A DNA stretch of 32,721 bases from Paraburkholderia polaris (GTDB lineage Bacteria > Pseudomonadota > Gammaproteobacteria > Burkholderiales > Burkholderiaceae), in NCBI RefSeq assembly GCF_012927345.1, contig NZ_JABBGJ010000069.1, positions 1 to 32,721 of the forward strand. The letters run 5' to 3'. The notes beneath the pieces were generated by a model, which saw only the letters and a list, made by a program, of their open reading frames with translations, searched no databases and was not told the DNA's origin. The position numbers were made by a program, and so were the translations under genes. Shown piece after piece: positions 1 through 7,574 of the stretch (within the stretch, counting starts at the first letter, position 1; each line of letters starts with the position of its first letter).

Positions 1-771
1 GACGAGGAAAACCTCTGCGGCGCACGGGCCATGATGGAAGATGGCCTGTTCGAACGCTTTCCTTGCGACGCGGTCTACGCCATGCACAATATGCCCGGCC
101 TGCCGCTCGGCAAGGTACTTGCGGTACCGGGTCCGGTGATGTCGTCGTCCGACCGTGTCGACATCACGCTAAAAGGGGTTGGTGGACATGGCGCCATGCC
201 CCAGTTCACCAAAGACCCGGTCATCGCTGCCGCGGCAATCGTGATGGCCGTTCAGACGATCGCGTCGCGCAACGTCGAGCCCGGCGAATCGTGCGTGGTC
301 AGCACGGGGATCCTGAAGGCAGGCACGACGAGCAACGTTATTCCCGATGTCGCGGAAATCACGCTGAATGTTCGTGCGAAGAGTCCGGACACCCGAGATC
401 TTATCGAGCGACGGATCCGGGAAATCGTCACCGCCCAGGCGGCTGTGTTCGGTGTCGAAGCGACCATCAACTATCAGCGGCTGGTCCCGGTGCTGGTCAA
501 TCATGCGAACGAAACGCACTTCTTCCAGCAGGTTCTGATTGATTTGCTGGGCGCCGAGAATGTGCTGACAGCGCTGCCTCGCGGCGGCAACGGCAGCGAA
601 GACTTTGCGTGGATGCTTGAGGCGCTGCCAGGCTGCTATATCGCAATTGGCAACGGCGAGGGTGAGTGGCACGGCTGTCACATACACAACCCTGGATACG
701 ACTTCAACGATGATGCGATTCCAGTCGGCGCGAGCATCTGGGTTCGTCTCGCAGAGACGTACCTCAAATGA
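1..771 (+). CDS. M20-family amidohydrolase (hippurate hydrolase / aminoacylase type), 5' end outside window
   Basis: This is the C-terminal 256 residues of a metal-dependent M20 peptidase that hydrolyses N-acyl amino acids in the cytoplasm. The open frame runs from base 1, so the start lies upstream. Visible family landmarks are an acidic DEEN stretch at the metal-site position, AMMEDGLFERF, a MHNMPG metal-ligand histidine motif, the dimerisation lid with GVGGHGAMPQ, and the C-terminal SEDFAWML and HNPGYDFND motifs that carry the last metal ligands. The protein ends intact. The L-serine ammonia-lyase gene follows at once on the same strand, which suggests that an acylated serine could be a substrate (inference). 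The family is certain; the exact substrate is not visible in the sequence. Confidence 0.9.
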   Translation, partial: DEENLCGARAMMEDGLFERFPCDAVYAMHNMPGLPLGKVLAVPGPVMSSSDRVDITLKGVGGHGAMPQFTKDPVIAAAAIVMAVQTIASRNVEPGESCVVSTGILKAGTTSNVIPDVAEITLNVRAKSPDTRDLIERRIREIVTAQAAVFGVEATINYQRLVPVLVNHANETHFFQQVLIDLLGAENVLTALPRGGNGSEDFAWMLEALPGCYIAIGNGEGEWHGCHIHNPGYDFNDDAIPVGASIWVRLAETYLK

Positions 772-791
772 GCCGTGCGACGGAGCCGCCA

Positions 792-2168
792 ATGGTCGGT
801 GTATTCGATCTGTTCAGGATTGGCATTGGTCCGTCGAGCTCGCACACGGTGGGACCGATGCGGGCGGGAAGGATGTTCGCGGAAAGTCTCGAACGATATG
901 ATGGCTTACCGCGCGCGCACACCGTTCAGGTCGATCTGTTCGGTTCGCTGGGCGCAACCGGCCGCGGGCACGGCAGCGATGTCGGCGCGCTGCTCGGACT
1001 CATGGGTGAGGAGCCGGACACGATCGATCCATCGACGATAGGCGCCCGAATCGCAGCCGTTCGTGCGAGCGGCAGACTGATGCTCATGGCCCGGCACGAG
1101 CTTGTCTTGCGGCCGCACGAACATATCCGCTTCAATCGCCGCGCTCTGCCTGAGCACCCGAACGCGATTCGCTTCAACGCCCATGATGAAGCAGGCGAAC
1201 TGGTTCTCGGCGCAACCTACTTTTCGACTGGCAGCGGATTCGCGGTAGAAAACACGCATGAACGCAATCAGCAAGCGCATGCGGTTCCGTTTCCGTTCGA
1301 CTCGGGCACCACACTGCTTGCCCAATGTGTCGAAAGTGGGCTGTCCATCGCCCAGTTGATGCGCGCGAACGAGGCCGTGCAACGCGACGATGATCAGATA
1401 ACGGCCGGCATCCTCCACCTTTGGCACGCGATGCAGGCCTGTGTGAAGCGCGGCTGTGGCGTGGACAACGACGAGGCCGCGAAGAGGCTCCTCGGTCCGC
1501 TCGGTGTCTCCCGACGGGCACCGGGTTTTTACCGAACGCTACACGCTCTTGAAGCGGAGGCTGCGGCGGATCCGCTGGTTGCTCTGGATTGGGTCTCACT
1601 GTTTGCGATAGCGGTGAACGAAGAGAACGCGGCGGGTGGACGGGTAGTCACCGCGCCAACCAACGGCGCGGCTGGAATCATCCCTGCGGTGTTGCATTAC
1701 TTTGATCGTTTTCATGGACCTGCCGAGCCGGCAGTCGTTTGTGATTTCCTTCTGACCGCAGCAGCAATCGGCTCCCTGTACAAACGGAACGCCTCAATTT
1801 CGGGCGCGGAGGTCGGGTGTCAGGGAGAAGTTGGCGTGGCCTGTTCAATGGCGGCGGCTGGGCTTGCGGCCGTACAGGGCGGCACGCCTTCGCAGGTCGA
1901 GCACGCCGCTGAGATTGCCATGGAGCATCATCTCGGACTCACCTGCGACCCCGTCGGCGGGCGAGTGCAGATTCCCTGCATCGAGAGGAATGCGGTGGGC
2001 GCGGTGAAGGCCATCCATGCAGCCCGCATGGCCCTTCAGGGCGCTGGCGATCACCAGGTGTCACTCGACTCTGTCATCCGCACAATGTGGCAGACCGGCC
2101 TCGATATGAAGTCCAAATACAAGGAGACCTCGCGTGGCGGGCTGGCGTTGAACGTTGTCGAGTGCTGA
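792..2168 (+). CDS. sdaA: L-serine ammonia-lyase (L-serine deaminase), iron-sulfur type
   Basis: It converts L-serine to pyruvate and ammonia in the cytoplasm using a [4Fe-4S] cluster. The single-chain beta-plus-alpha form is complete at 458 aa, the usual length. Motifs seen are VFDLFRIGIGPSSSHTVGP at the N-terminus, TAPTNGAAGIIPAV, GCQGEVGVACSMAAAGL and LTCDPVGGRVQIPCIERN; their cysteines are the family's cluster ligands. I chose ATG 792 because GGAG lies six bases upstream and homologues begin just before VFDLF. An in-frame ATG at 768 overlaps the preceding stop as ATGA and would add eight residues, so translational coupling to the amidohydrolase is possible. Both genes very likely share one transcript. 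Confidence 0.93.
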   Translation: MVGVFDLFRIGIGPSSSHTVGPMRAGRMFAESLERYDGLPRAHTVQVDLFGSLGATGRGHGSDVGALLGLMGEEPDTIDPSTIGARIAAVRASGRLMLMARHELVLRPHEHIRFNRRALPEHPNAIRFNAHDEAGELVLGATYFSTGSGFAVENTHERNQQAHAVPFPFDSGTTLLAQCVESGLSIAQLMRANEAVQRDDDQITAGILHLWHAMQACVKRGCGVDNDEAAKRLLGPLGVSRRAPGFYRTLHALEAEAAADPLVALDWVSLFAIAVNEENAAGGRVVTAPTNGAAGIIPAVLHYFDRFHGPAEPAVVCDFLLTAAAIGSLYKRNASISGAEVGCQGEVGVACSMAAAGLAAVQGGTPSQVEHAAEIAMEHHLGLTCDPVGGRVQIPCIERNAVGAVKAIHAARMALQGAGDHQVSLDSVIRTMWQTGLDMKSKYKETSRGGLALNVVEC

Positions 2169-2293
2169 TGCACCGGAATGCTGTCATCGGCATCATTCAA
2201 CCGATTCATACTTTAATTTGCAAACCTAGGTATTTAGAGAATTTGACAATTGATCCAGTGCTCTGCTTTGCCACACGGGATGCTGCTCGTGCT

Positions 2294-2662
2294 TTAGAAG
2301 TTGTGGCAAATGCTCACCGCAAGATCCGTCACCGTTGCGCAGGCCTTCGGGACAGGCGAGCCGGCCGCATAATCTATCGTCATCGCCGAGTGCGGTCCGT
2401 TCTTGATCAAACTGCCGCGTACATAAAGGGCAGTACGCTTCGACAAAAAATAGTCTTCGCCGAGCGGCGCACCAACAGCATGGTTGCCATCCTGAGTGGG
2501 GCGCCGGTACACCACGGACGCGCGCACGCACGCCCGTAACAGATCGCGGCAGAACGTGGCGTGCGCCCCCAGCGAATAGACGCTGGCGATAGAGTCGCCA
2601 TCTTCCTTAGGATTGTTAAACTGGTACGAACCGGAGAAAACATAACGACCCAGAGTTTGCAA
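2294..2662 (-). pseudogene. C-terminal relic of a Gram-negative porin
   Basis: Only about 120 codons at the end of an outer-membrane porin remain on the minus strand. The readable part contains YVFSGSYQFNNP, then YFLSKRTALYVRGSLIKNG, which is the penultimate-strand signature of Burkholderia porins, and it ends in a terminal phenylalanine (ICHNF). The N-terminal signal peptide, the first beta-strands and loop 3 are absent, and I could not continue the protein upstream in any frame. The middle (FCRDLLRACVRAS) looks scrambled, so internal frameshifts are probable. It lies between sdaA and the LysR gene. It is presumably non-functional. Confidence 0.6.
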
Positions 2663-2873
2663 ATATCACCTGCGAAGCCAAGAAACGCTTTTCTCGTCAA
2701 TGGTGGACTGCACGCCGCGTCGATTGAGGCAGTGCGCATGGCTAACTATTTCCTGTCTACATTTGGTACGGTTGACGACAAATTTCTTCGGTGTAAGCCG
2801 GACCACTTGCAGCCATAACGCAATGCGCAAGCGAATTGTTTGTCGGGTTTAGAATTCGTTCACGTTATTAGGG

Positions 2874-2885
2874 GCCCGATCGGGC
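2874..2885. promoter_or_regulatory. 12-bp perfect palindrome just upstream of the LysR gene
   Basis: GCCCGATCGGGC is a perfect palindrome ending 10 bases before the LysR start codon. It could be an autoregulatory site, but it does not have the T-N11-A form of a LysR box. A chance origin is possible in DNA this GC-rich. Confidence 0.2.
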
Positions 2886-2895
2886 ATGCACACCC

Positions 2896-3825
2896 ATGAA
2901 GCTGAACCAACTGAAAGCATTGGTCGCCGTTGCGAAGGCAGGCAGTATTCAGGAAGCCGCTCGCCTGATGCACCTGACACAGCCGGCGCTCAGCAAGTCG
3001 ATACGCGAACTGGAGCGGGAGGTTGGTGTACCACTACTCGTGCGCTCGGCAAAAGGCGCCACACTCACCCCGTACGGAACGATGATTGCGAAGCGATCCA
3101 GAGCGATCCAGAAAGAGATCGACAAGATGCGGGAGGAACTCGATTCGCTACGTGGTGAGCTAGGCGGCCGGCTATCGATCGGACTAACGCCGCCGGCGGC
3201 AGGCCCAGCACTAGCGGACGCGATCAGTCTGTTTCGGCATCAAAGGCCATCGGTCGACTTAAACCTGCTTGAGCTACGTCCGGCGCAGATACTAGAAGGC
3301 CTCCGCGACGGGGTGCTTGATCTCGGCATCGTGACGCAATACGGCGAGGCTGAGTCTTGCGGCTTCAAGTGTTCAAGGCTTTACGGCCTGAAAACGCTGC
3401 TCGCAGTCGGCGGCAGACGTCCGGATCCGAAGATCCTACCGCACTCCCTTTGCGAAGCTGAATGGTTGGTGCTGGACTTAACTGAAGAACCCAATGGATA
3501 CATTTCAAGCCTTTTCGCGCGGTTCAATCTGCCGCCCCCGACCCGAGTCATGCGTTGCTCGTCCATGGCGCTCTATCTTGAGCTTGCATCGCGCCTCAAT
3601 GCTGTGACGCATTGGGCGGAAACGGGCTTCGAGTTTATCGAGCCGCACTTTCACGCGGGACGTATGACGCGGCTCGAACTGGATATACCGATGCCCGAAT
3701 TGAGCGTCCTGTTGGTCTATCAGGACGAGGACCTGTTGACGGCCGCGGCCAACGAGTTCGTGCAAATGCTCAATTCATCCGTTAGCAGACACCATTCGCG
3801 CGACAATCGCATCGCCCCTACCTAG
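2896..3825 (+). CDS. LysR-family transcriptional regulator
   Basis: This 309-residue protein is a typical LysR regulator. Its N-terminal winged helix-turn-helix is MKLNQLKALVAVAKAGSIQEAARLM..TQPALSKSIRELE (residues 1-60), with a linker helix to about residue 90 and a periplasmic-binding-like effector domain from about residue 93 (RLSIGLTP) to the end. No Shine-Dalgarno sequence is obvious before the ATG; the start was chosen because the domain begins at once. LysR genes often control a divergent neighbour. Here the divergent neighbour is only the porin relic, so the present target cannot be inferred. The effector domain resembles the CbbR/GcvA-type layout only in general terms. Confidence 0.88.
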   Translation: MKLNQLKALVAVAKAGSIQEAARLMHLTQPALSKSIRELEREVGVPLLVRSAKGATLTPYGTMIAKRSRAIQKEIDKMREELDSLRGELGGRLSIGLTPPAAGPALADAISLFRHQRPSVDLNLLELRPAQILEGLRDGVLDLGIVTQYGEAESCGFKCSRLYGLKTLLAVGGRRPDPKILPHSLCEAEWLVLDLTEEPNGYISSLFARFNLPPPTRVMRCSSMALYLELASRLNAVTHWAETGFEFIEPHFHAGRMTRLELDIPMPELSVLLVYQDEDLLTAAANEFVQMLNSSVSRHHSRDNRIAPT

Positions 3826-4003
3826 GCGAGACTCCGAACACGGTAACGAGAATCTATAGCCACAACAAAAAGTTCGTTGCGCATCGCCCTCTTTCTACCC
3901 ATGCTGCAGCTAACTTCGTGAGACGGTCGATCACGGAGTTCATCGCGCAGATCGGCAGCTCACTGCTGTTGCGAAGAAAACAACATAAGACGAGGACAAC
4001 AAT

Positions 4004-4129
4004 ATGAACGGTATGCGCGTCGTTTCATTGGCCACCATTCTATTCGTTGATATCGTCATGGATTGGGCTCGTGCACAACCTGCTGACGCGGCTGCGTCAG
4101 CACCCGCTGACCCGTCTGAGGTTGCCTAG
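4004..4129 (+). CDS. Short secreted-like ORF, possibly cut by the IS110-type element
   Basis: The ORF is 41 codons and starts MNGMRVVSLATILF, a basic-hydrophobic stretch like a signal peptide, followed by WARAQPADAAASAPADP, which looks like a mature Ala/Pro-rich N-terminus. The purine-rich stretch ACGAGGAC lies about six bases before the ATG. The stop falls where I place the left end of the following IS110-type element, so this may be the 5' piece of a longer interrupted exported protein. No downstream continuation was found. Function unknown, and coding status uncertain. Confidence 0.3.
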   Translation: MNGMRVVSLATILFVDIVMDWARAQPADAAASAPADPSEVA

Positions 4130-4206
4130 ATACTATGAGGGCAGCAAAGGCAAAGCTGGAGGAGTAAAACGGAATCGTCATCCGTTTTCTTCGTAGGAGC
4201 ACGCAA

Positions 4207-5352
4207 ATGAACGCACCGGACATGGCCCGTGGTGGGCAGGATTCAAAGGTGGTCGGCTCGCTGTATGTCGCCTTCGAGTTAGGCGACAGAAGCTGGAAGC
4301 TTGCGCTGGGAGACGGAGTTCGCGCCCCGACCCAGTGTACTGTGAGCGCAGGCGATACTGAGGCGGTCCTGAAGGCAATTGCGAAAGCAAAGGCGCGCTG
4401 CCATCTGTCCAACGATGCGCCGGTGCGCAGTTGTTATGAGGCGGGGCGTGATGGGTTCTGGTTGCACCGCTGGGCGAGCGCGCAAGGCATTGCCAACCTG
4501 GTGGTGGACCCTGCGAGTATCGAGGTTAGCCGGCGGGCACGGCGTGCCAAGACCGACCGGCTCGACGCTGACAGATTGCTGTGGATGCTCATGCGCTACG
4601 ACGCAGGCGAAAGGCGGCTGTGGGCAATCGCGCGCATCCCAAGCCCCGAGCAGGAAGATGAGCGGCGCGTACACCGGGAGCTCGGAAGACTGCGGCAGGA
4701 GCGCACCGCTCACAGCAACCGGATCCGCTCTCTGATGGTGCTGCATAATTTGCGCACGGAACACATCGGTGGGCGCACGTGGGTGGACTGGTGGGCCGCG
4801 CACGCCGCGCAGCTACAGCCCGGTTTGCGTGCCGAAATTGAACGTGAGCTCGAGCGGCTCTCTCTTGTCACCAGGCAGATCAGAGCGCTTGAGACAATGC
4901 AGGCTCATCAGGTGCGCGACGGCGACCAACCGGCCATTGCAGTGCTGGCACGACTGGCGGGCATCGCCACGGGCAGTGCATGGACTCTGGTCAAGGAGCT
5001 GTTCGGATGGCGGCAGTTTCGCAATCGCCGCGAGCTCGCCGGCTGTCTGGGTCTGGCGCCTACGCCCTATGCAAGCGGCACCAGTGAAGTCGAGCAGGGT
5101 ATCAGCAAGGCGGGCAACAAGCGGGTGCGGTGGTTGATGGTGGAACTTGCCTGGAGCTGGCTACGCTTCCAGCCGGTCAGCGAGATGAGTAAATGGTTCA
5201 ACCAGCGCTTTGGCAGCAATGGCAAGCGCTCGCGACGCATCGGCATTGTCGCGCTTGCGCGCCGTCTCGCGATCGCACTATGGCGTTATCTGGAACATGG
5301 CGAGATTCCGGCAGGAGCAAGGCTCAAACCGGCGGCAACACCGGCGCTGTAA
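4207..5352 (+). CDS. IS110-family DEDD transposase/recombinase
   Basis: This is a site-specific recombinase of 381 residues, full length for the family. The N-terminal RuvC-like DEDD domain shows YVAFELGDRSWKLAL (the first acidic position is Glu here, not the usual Asp), CYEAGRDGFWLHR and RRAKTDRLDADRLLWML (the last two acids). A helical linker of roughly residues 150-235 follows, then the Transposase_20 domain with LAGIATGSAWTLVKELFGWRQFRNRRELAGCLGLAPTPYASG and GISKAGNKRVRWLMVELAW, which carries the conserved serine region. AGGAG stands seven bases before ATG 4207. No frameshift is seen, so the enzyme may be active. The IS110 family is certain; the subgroup is inferred from the non-coding layout. 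Confidence 0.92.
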   Translation: MNAPDMARGGQDSKVVGSLYVAFELGDRSWKLALGDGVRAPTQCTVSAGDTEAVLKAIAKAKARCHLSNDAPVRSCYEAGRDGFWLHRWASAQGIANLVVDPASIEVSRRARRAKTDRLDADRLLWMLMRYDAGERRLWAIARIPSPEQEDERRVHRELGRLRQERTAHSNRIRSLMVLHNLRTEHIGGRTWVDWWAAHAAQLQPGLRAEIERELERLSLVTRQIRALETMQAHQVRDGDQPAIAVLARLAGIATGSAWTLVKELFGWRQFRNRRELAGCLGLAPTPYASGTSEVEQGISKAGNKRVRWLMVELAWSWLRFQPVSEMSKWFNQRFGSNGKRSRRIGIVALARRLAIALWRYLEHGEIPAGARLKPAATPAL

Positions 5353-5779
5353 CCTGAGCAACGACAGTCAGGCAGGATTGAAAAAGGTTCGCGTGCCCGG
5401 ACAGTAAGCGGGTTGCCCTGACGGGTGACCGTAGTTCTAGATGGGGTACGTCGCTAACGGAGTGGTTCCAGCGCTTTGCGCATGCGGTATGTGGTGACCG
5501 GCCTCGCGCCGGCACGGATAGAAGTTGGCCCGGGGCAACCGCCCGGATATCAGACACTCCGGCCTCGAACGTTTTAGTGACTCGCCTGATGTAGAGGATT
5601 CCATACTGAATTCTATACCTTCAGCAAACAGCAGGTTATCCACCGCTGGTCAGCGGTTCGAGTGTTATGACCGCGACGCTGACCAGCGGTGGATAACCTG
5701 CCTCTGTCAAACGGAGGCAAATGACCTACGGAAAGCACATCGAAAAAGGAGTTGACTACCGATCCCCCATAGAAGTCTT
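5353..5779 (+). ncRNA. Non-coding 3' end of the IS110-type element; candidate bridge (seek) RNA region
   Basis: No gene is seen in these 427 bases. The stretch is rich in short inverted repeats, including CCGGCCTCGCGCCGG and a perfect 25-bp hairpin at 5631-5701. It occupies the position where IS1111-type elements encode their guide RNA. A TTGAC -35-like motif sits near the right end (5753). RNA identity and ends are inferred, not read from a known consensus. Confidence 0.4.
5631..5701. repeat. Perfect 25-bp inverted repeat with 21-nt loop
   Basis: Bases 5631-5655 are the exact reverse complement of 5677-5701. Within it, GCGGT (5653-5657) and ACCGC (5670-5674) allow an alternative inner pairing. 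It lies inside the non-coding end of the IS110-type element and is not followed by a T-run, so it is not a standard terminator. Confidence 0.9.
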
Positions 5780-7271
5780 ACTGTGTCACAAAATCCATTT
5801 ACAGCAAAGCGATACCTGGTAGTATTGAATAATACAGACTCCGGGCAATTGCGATGAGAGAAGATGTCGACGAATTTGATGCATATCTAGATCACCTGGG
5901 GCAGGCGTTAGGGCACGCCGATCGCCATGCCGGCCTCAAGGGTTACTGTTCGGGCCTGGTGTTGCCGCTGTCACGCAAGAGCGTCGAGCCAATGGCCGCG
6001 CACATTGACCCACTTCACGCGAGTGCGAAGCACCAGTCACTCCACCACTTTGTGGCCAAGGCAGACTGGTCTGACCGTGCGGTCTTGCAGCGGGTACGCG
6101 ACTGGGTGATGCCCGGGTTAGACGCGCAAGCGGCGGAAGAAACGGGATACTACTGGATTATTGACGACACAGGTTTTCCAAAGAAGGGACGTCATTCGGT
6201 CGGGGTGGCACGTCAGTACTGTGGGCAGCTCGGAAAGCAGGACAACTGCCAGGTCGCCGTGAGCCTGTCGATCGCGACGCAACGCGGCAGCCTGCCGATT
6301 GCCTGGCAGTTGTATGTGCCCAAAGAGTGGATTGACGACCGGGAACGTGCCCGTCGCGCTGGCATTCCCGACGATCTGGCTTTCGAGACCAAACCACAGA
6401 TTGCGCTGACCCAGCTTCGCGAGGCTGTAGCATCCGGCGTTGTGCCGGGCATCGTGCTGGCCGACGCGGGATACGGCGACGAAACCGCTTTCCGGGATGG
6501 TGTAACTGAACTGGGCTTGTTGTACGCGGTAGGGATCCGGCCGGGCACGTCTGTGTGGGCGCCCGGTACGGCGCCGCTTCCGCCCAAGCCTTGGAGCGGG
6601 CGCGGCAAGCCATCGACATTGTTGCGCCGTGCACCCGGCCATGAACCGCTCGCGGTGAAAGAACTGGCCATGCAATTACCCGTGAACGCCTGGCAAACCG
6701 TAACCTGGAGGGAAGGCAGCAACGCAGCACTTTCCTCACGCTTTGCCGCCGCACGGGTTCGTCCCGCACATCGCGACTATTGGAGAAGTACCGTTCGCGA
6801 CGAAGAATGGCTGCTCATTGAATGGCCTGATGGCGATACCGAGCCGCTCAAATACTTTCTCACTACCGCCCCCGAGGAGGCGACACTGGAGCAGCTTGTG
6901 TTCGTGACCAAGATGCGCTGGCGTATCGAGCGCGACTATCAGGACCTGAAACAGGAGTTCGGGCTCGGTCACTACGAAGGGCGAGGCTGGCGCGGCTTTC
7001 ACCACCACGCCACACTGAGTATCGCTGCATACGGGTTTCTGATGGCTCAGCGGCTCAGGATGCAATCAGACGGACGCGATAAAAAAAACTTCCTTGAACG
7101 CACGCTGCCTGCGTTTCCCACGGATTACATCCCTCGTGGCAGTCCAGCGCGCTCAACGCCACGTTCCTGATTCCATTACTACGTTGCGCACCCTGCTCGG
7201 ACTAATGCTCATGCAACGGTGGCTCTCTTCCTGAACGGCAATAGAGCCCACAACTAATTATGTGACACAGT
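5780..7271 (+). mobile_element. IS701-family insertion sequence
   Basis: Terminal inverted repeats ACTGTGTCACA (5780-5790) and TGTGACACAGT (7261-7271) bracket one transposase gene, giving an element of about 1.49 kb. No matching 4-bp target duplication is visible (CTTA on the left, TGTG on the right if the outer base is excluded). This fits insertion next to another element or later rearrangement. The left end abuts the IS110-type element and the right end abuts a group II intron fragment. Confidence 0.8.
5854..7170 (+). CDS. IS701-family DDE transposase, C-terminus frameshifted
   Basis: The protein has 438 residues in the open frame. The DDE catalytic positions are visible: WIIDDTGF near residue 104, VLADAGYGD near residue 205, and RWRIERDYQDLKQEFGLGHYEGRGW near residue 350. 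N-terminal LPLSRKSVEPMAAH and QSLHHFVAKADWSD are typical of the family. After IPRGS the frame ends in PARSTPRS, whereas the next frame (from about 7142 to a stop at 7232-7234) reads VQRAQRHVPDSITTLRTLLG, the ending expected for the family. So one base has been gained or lost near 7140. All catalytic residues precede the shift, so activity is uncertain but not excluded. Confidence 0.9.
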   Translation: MREDVDEFDAYLDHLGQALGHADRHAGLKGYCSGLVLPLSRKSVEPMAAHIDPLHASAKHQSLHHFVAKADWSDRAVLQRVRDWVMPGLDAQAAEETGYYWIIDDTGFPKKGRHSVGVARQYCGQLGKQDNCQVAVSLSIATQRGSLPIAWQLYVPKEWIDDRERARRAGIPDDLAFETKPQIALTQLREAVASGVVPGIVLADAGYGDETAFRDGVTELGLLYAVGIRPGTSVWAPGTAPLPPKPWSGRGKPSTLLRRAPGHEPLAVKELAMQLPVNAWQTVTWREGSNAALSSRFAAARVRPAHRDYWRSTVRDEEWLLIEWPDGDTEPLKYFLTTAPEEATLEQLVFVTKMRWRIERDYQDLKQEFGLGHYEGRGWRGFHHHATLSIAAYGFLMAQRLRMQSDGRDKKNFLERTLPAFPTDYIPRGSPARSTPRS

Positions 7272-7455
7272 GTGCGTCCAGCCAAGGCTGGCGTGTTCAG
7301 CAGGAGCCAGTCCTGCCGGGGTAAAAGTCAGACGCCCCGTAGCTTGAATAGCAGGGTGGCGGGAAACCAAGACTCTGAAGCTTATCGACAGGCGGCCCCT
7401 TGGGGGCCGCGCGAGTCATCGGGCCGTAACCAAAGTGAACGCGGATGTGGCCTCG
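7272..7455 (+). mobile_element. 5' fragment (domain I) of a group II intron
   Basis: The fragment starts with GTGCG, the group II intron 5' boundary consensus, directly after the IS701 terminal repeat. It then shows the familiar series of domain I helices: CCAGCCAAGGCTGG, GCAGGAGCCAGTCCTGC, CGGGG...CCCCG and GGCGGCCCCTTGGGGGCCGC, followed by CGGGCCGTAACCAAAGTGAACGCGGATGTGG, split here by no visible gap. Similarity to bacterial intron 5' ends is from memory. No reverse-transcriptase ORF and no domain V/VI follow before the IclR gene stop at 7575, so the intron is truncated. Bases 7456-7574 show nothing recognisable. Confidence 0.7.
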
Positions 7456-7574
7456 AAAATATTAGACCCGACATCTATTGTGACGCAGGGGGGCCGAGCT
7501 GTGGTGGGTGTTCGAGGCACACGACTCAATCCGGCTACGGCCCCGAGCCACATAAACAGACGCCGTCGCGCGGC

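Larger units (their letters stand above)
4120..5779 (+). mobile_element. IS110-family (IS1111-like) insertion sequence, ends approximate
   Basis: The element holds one transposase gene, a short 5' lead (about 85 bp) and a long (about 425 bp) non-coding 3' end. That arrangement is described for the IS1111 subgroup, in which a guide (bridge/seek) RNA is encoded downstream of the transposase. The left end is placed near TAGATACTATGAGG (about 4127) and the right end after GTTGACTACC (5752-5761), before the IS701 terminal repeat at 5780. As usual for the family no terminal inverted repeats or target duplication are evident, so both boundaries are estimates. Confidence 0.6.

Noticed and set aside
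5636..5696. TTATCCACC in the hairpin arms as DnaA boxes / an origin
   Set aside because: There are only two inverted copies, one base off consensus, inside an insertion element, with no replication gene nearby.
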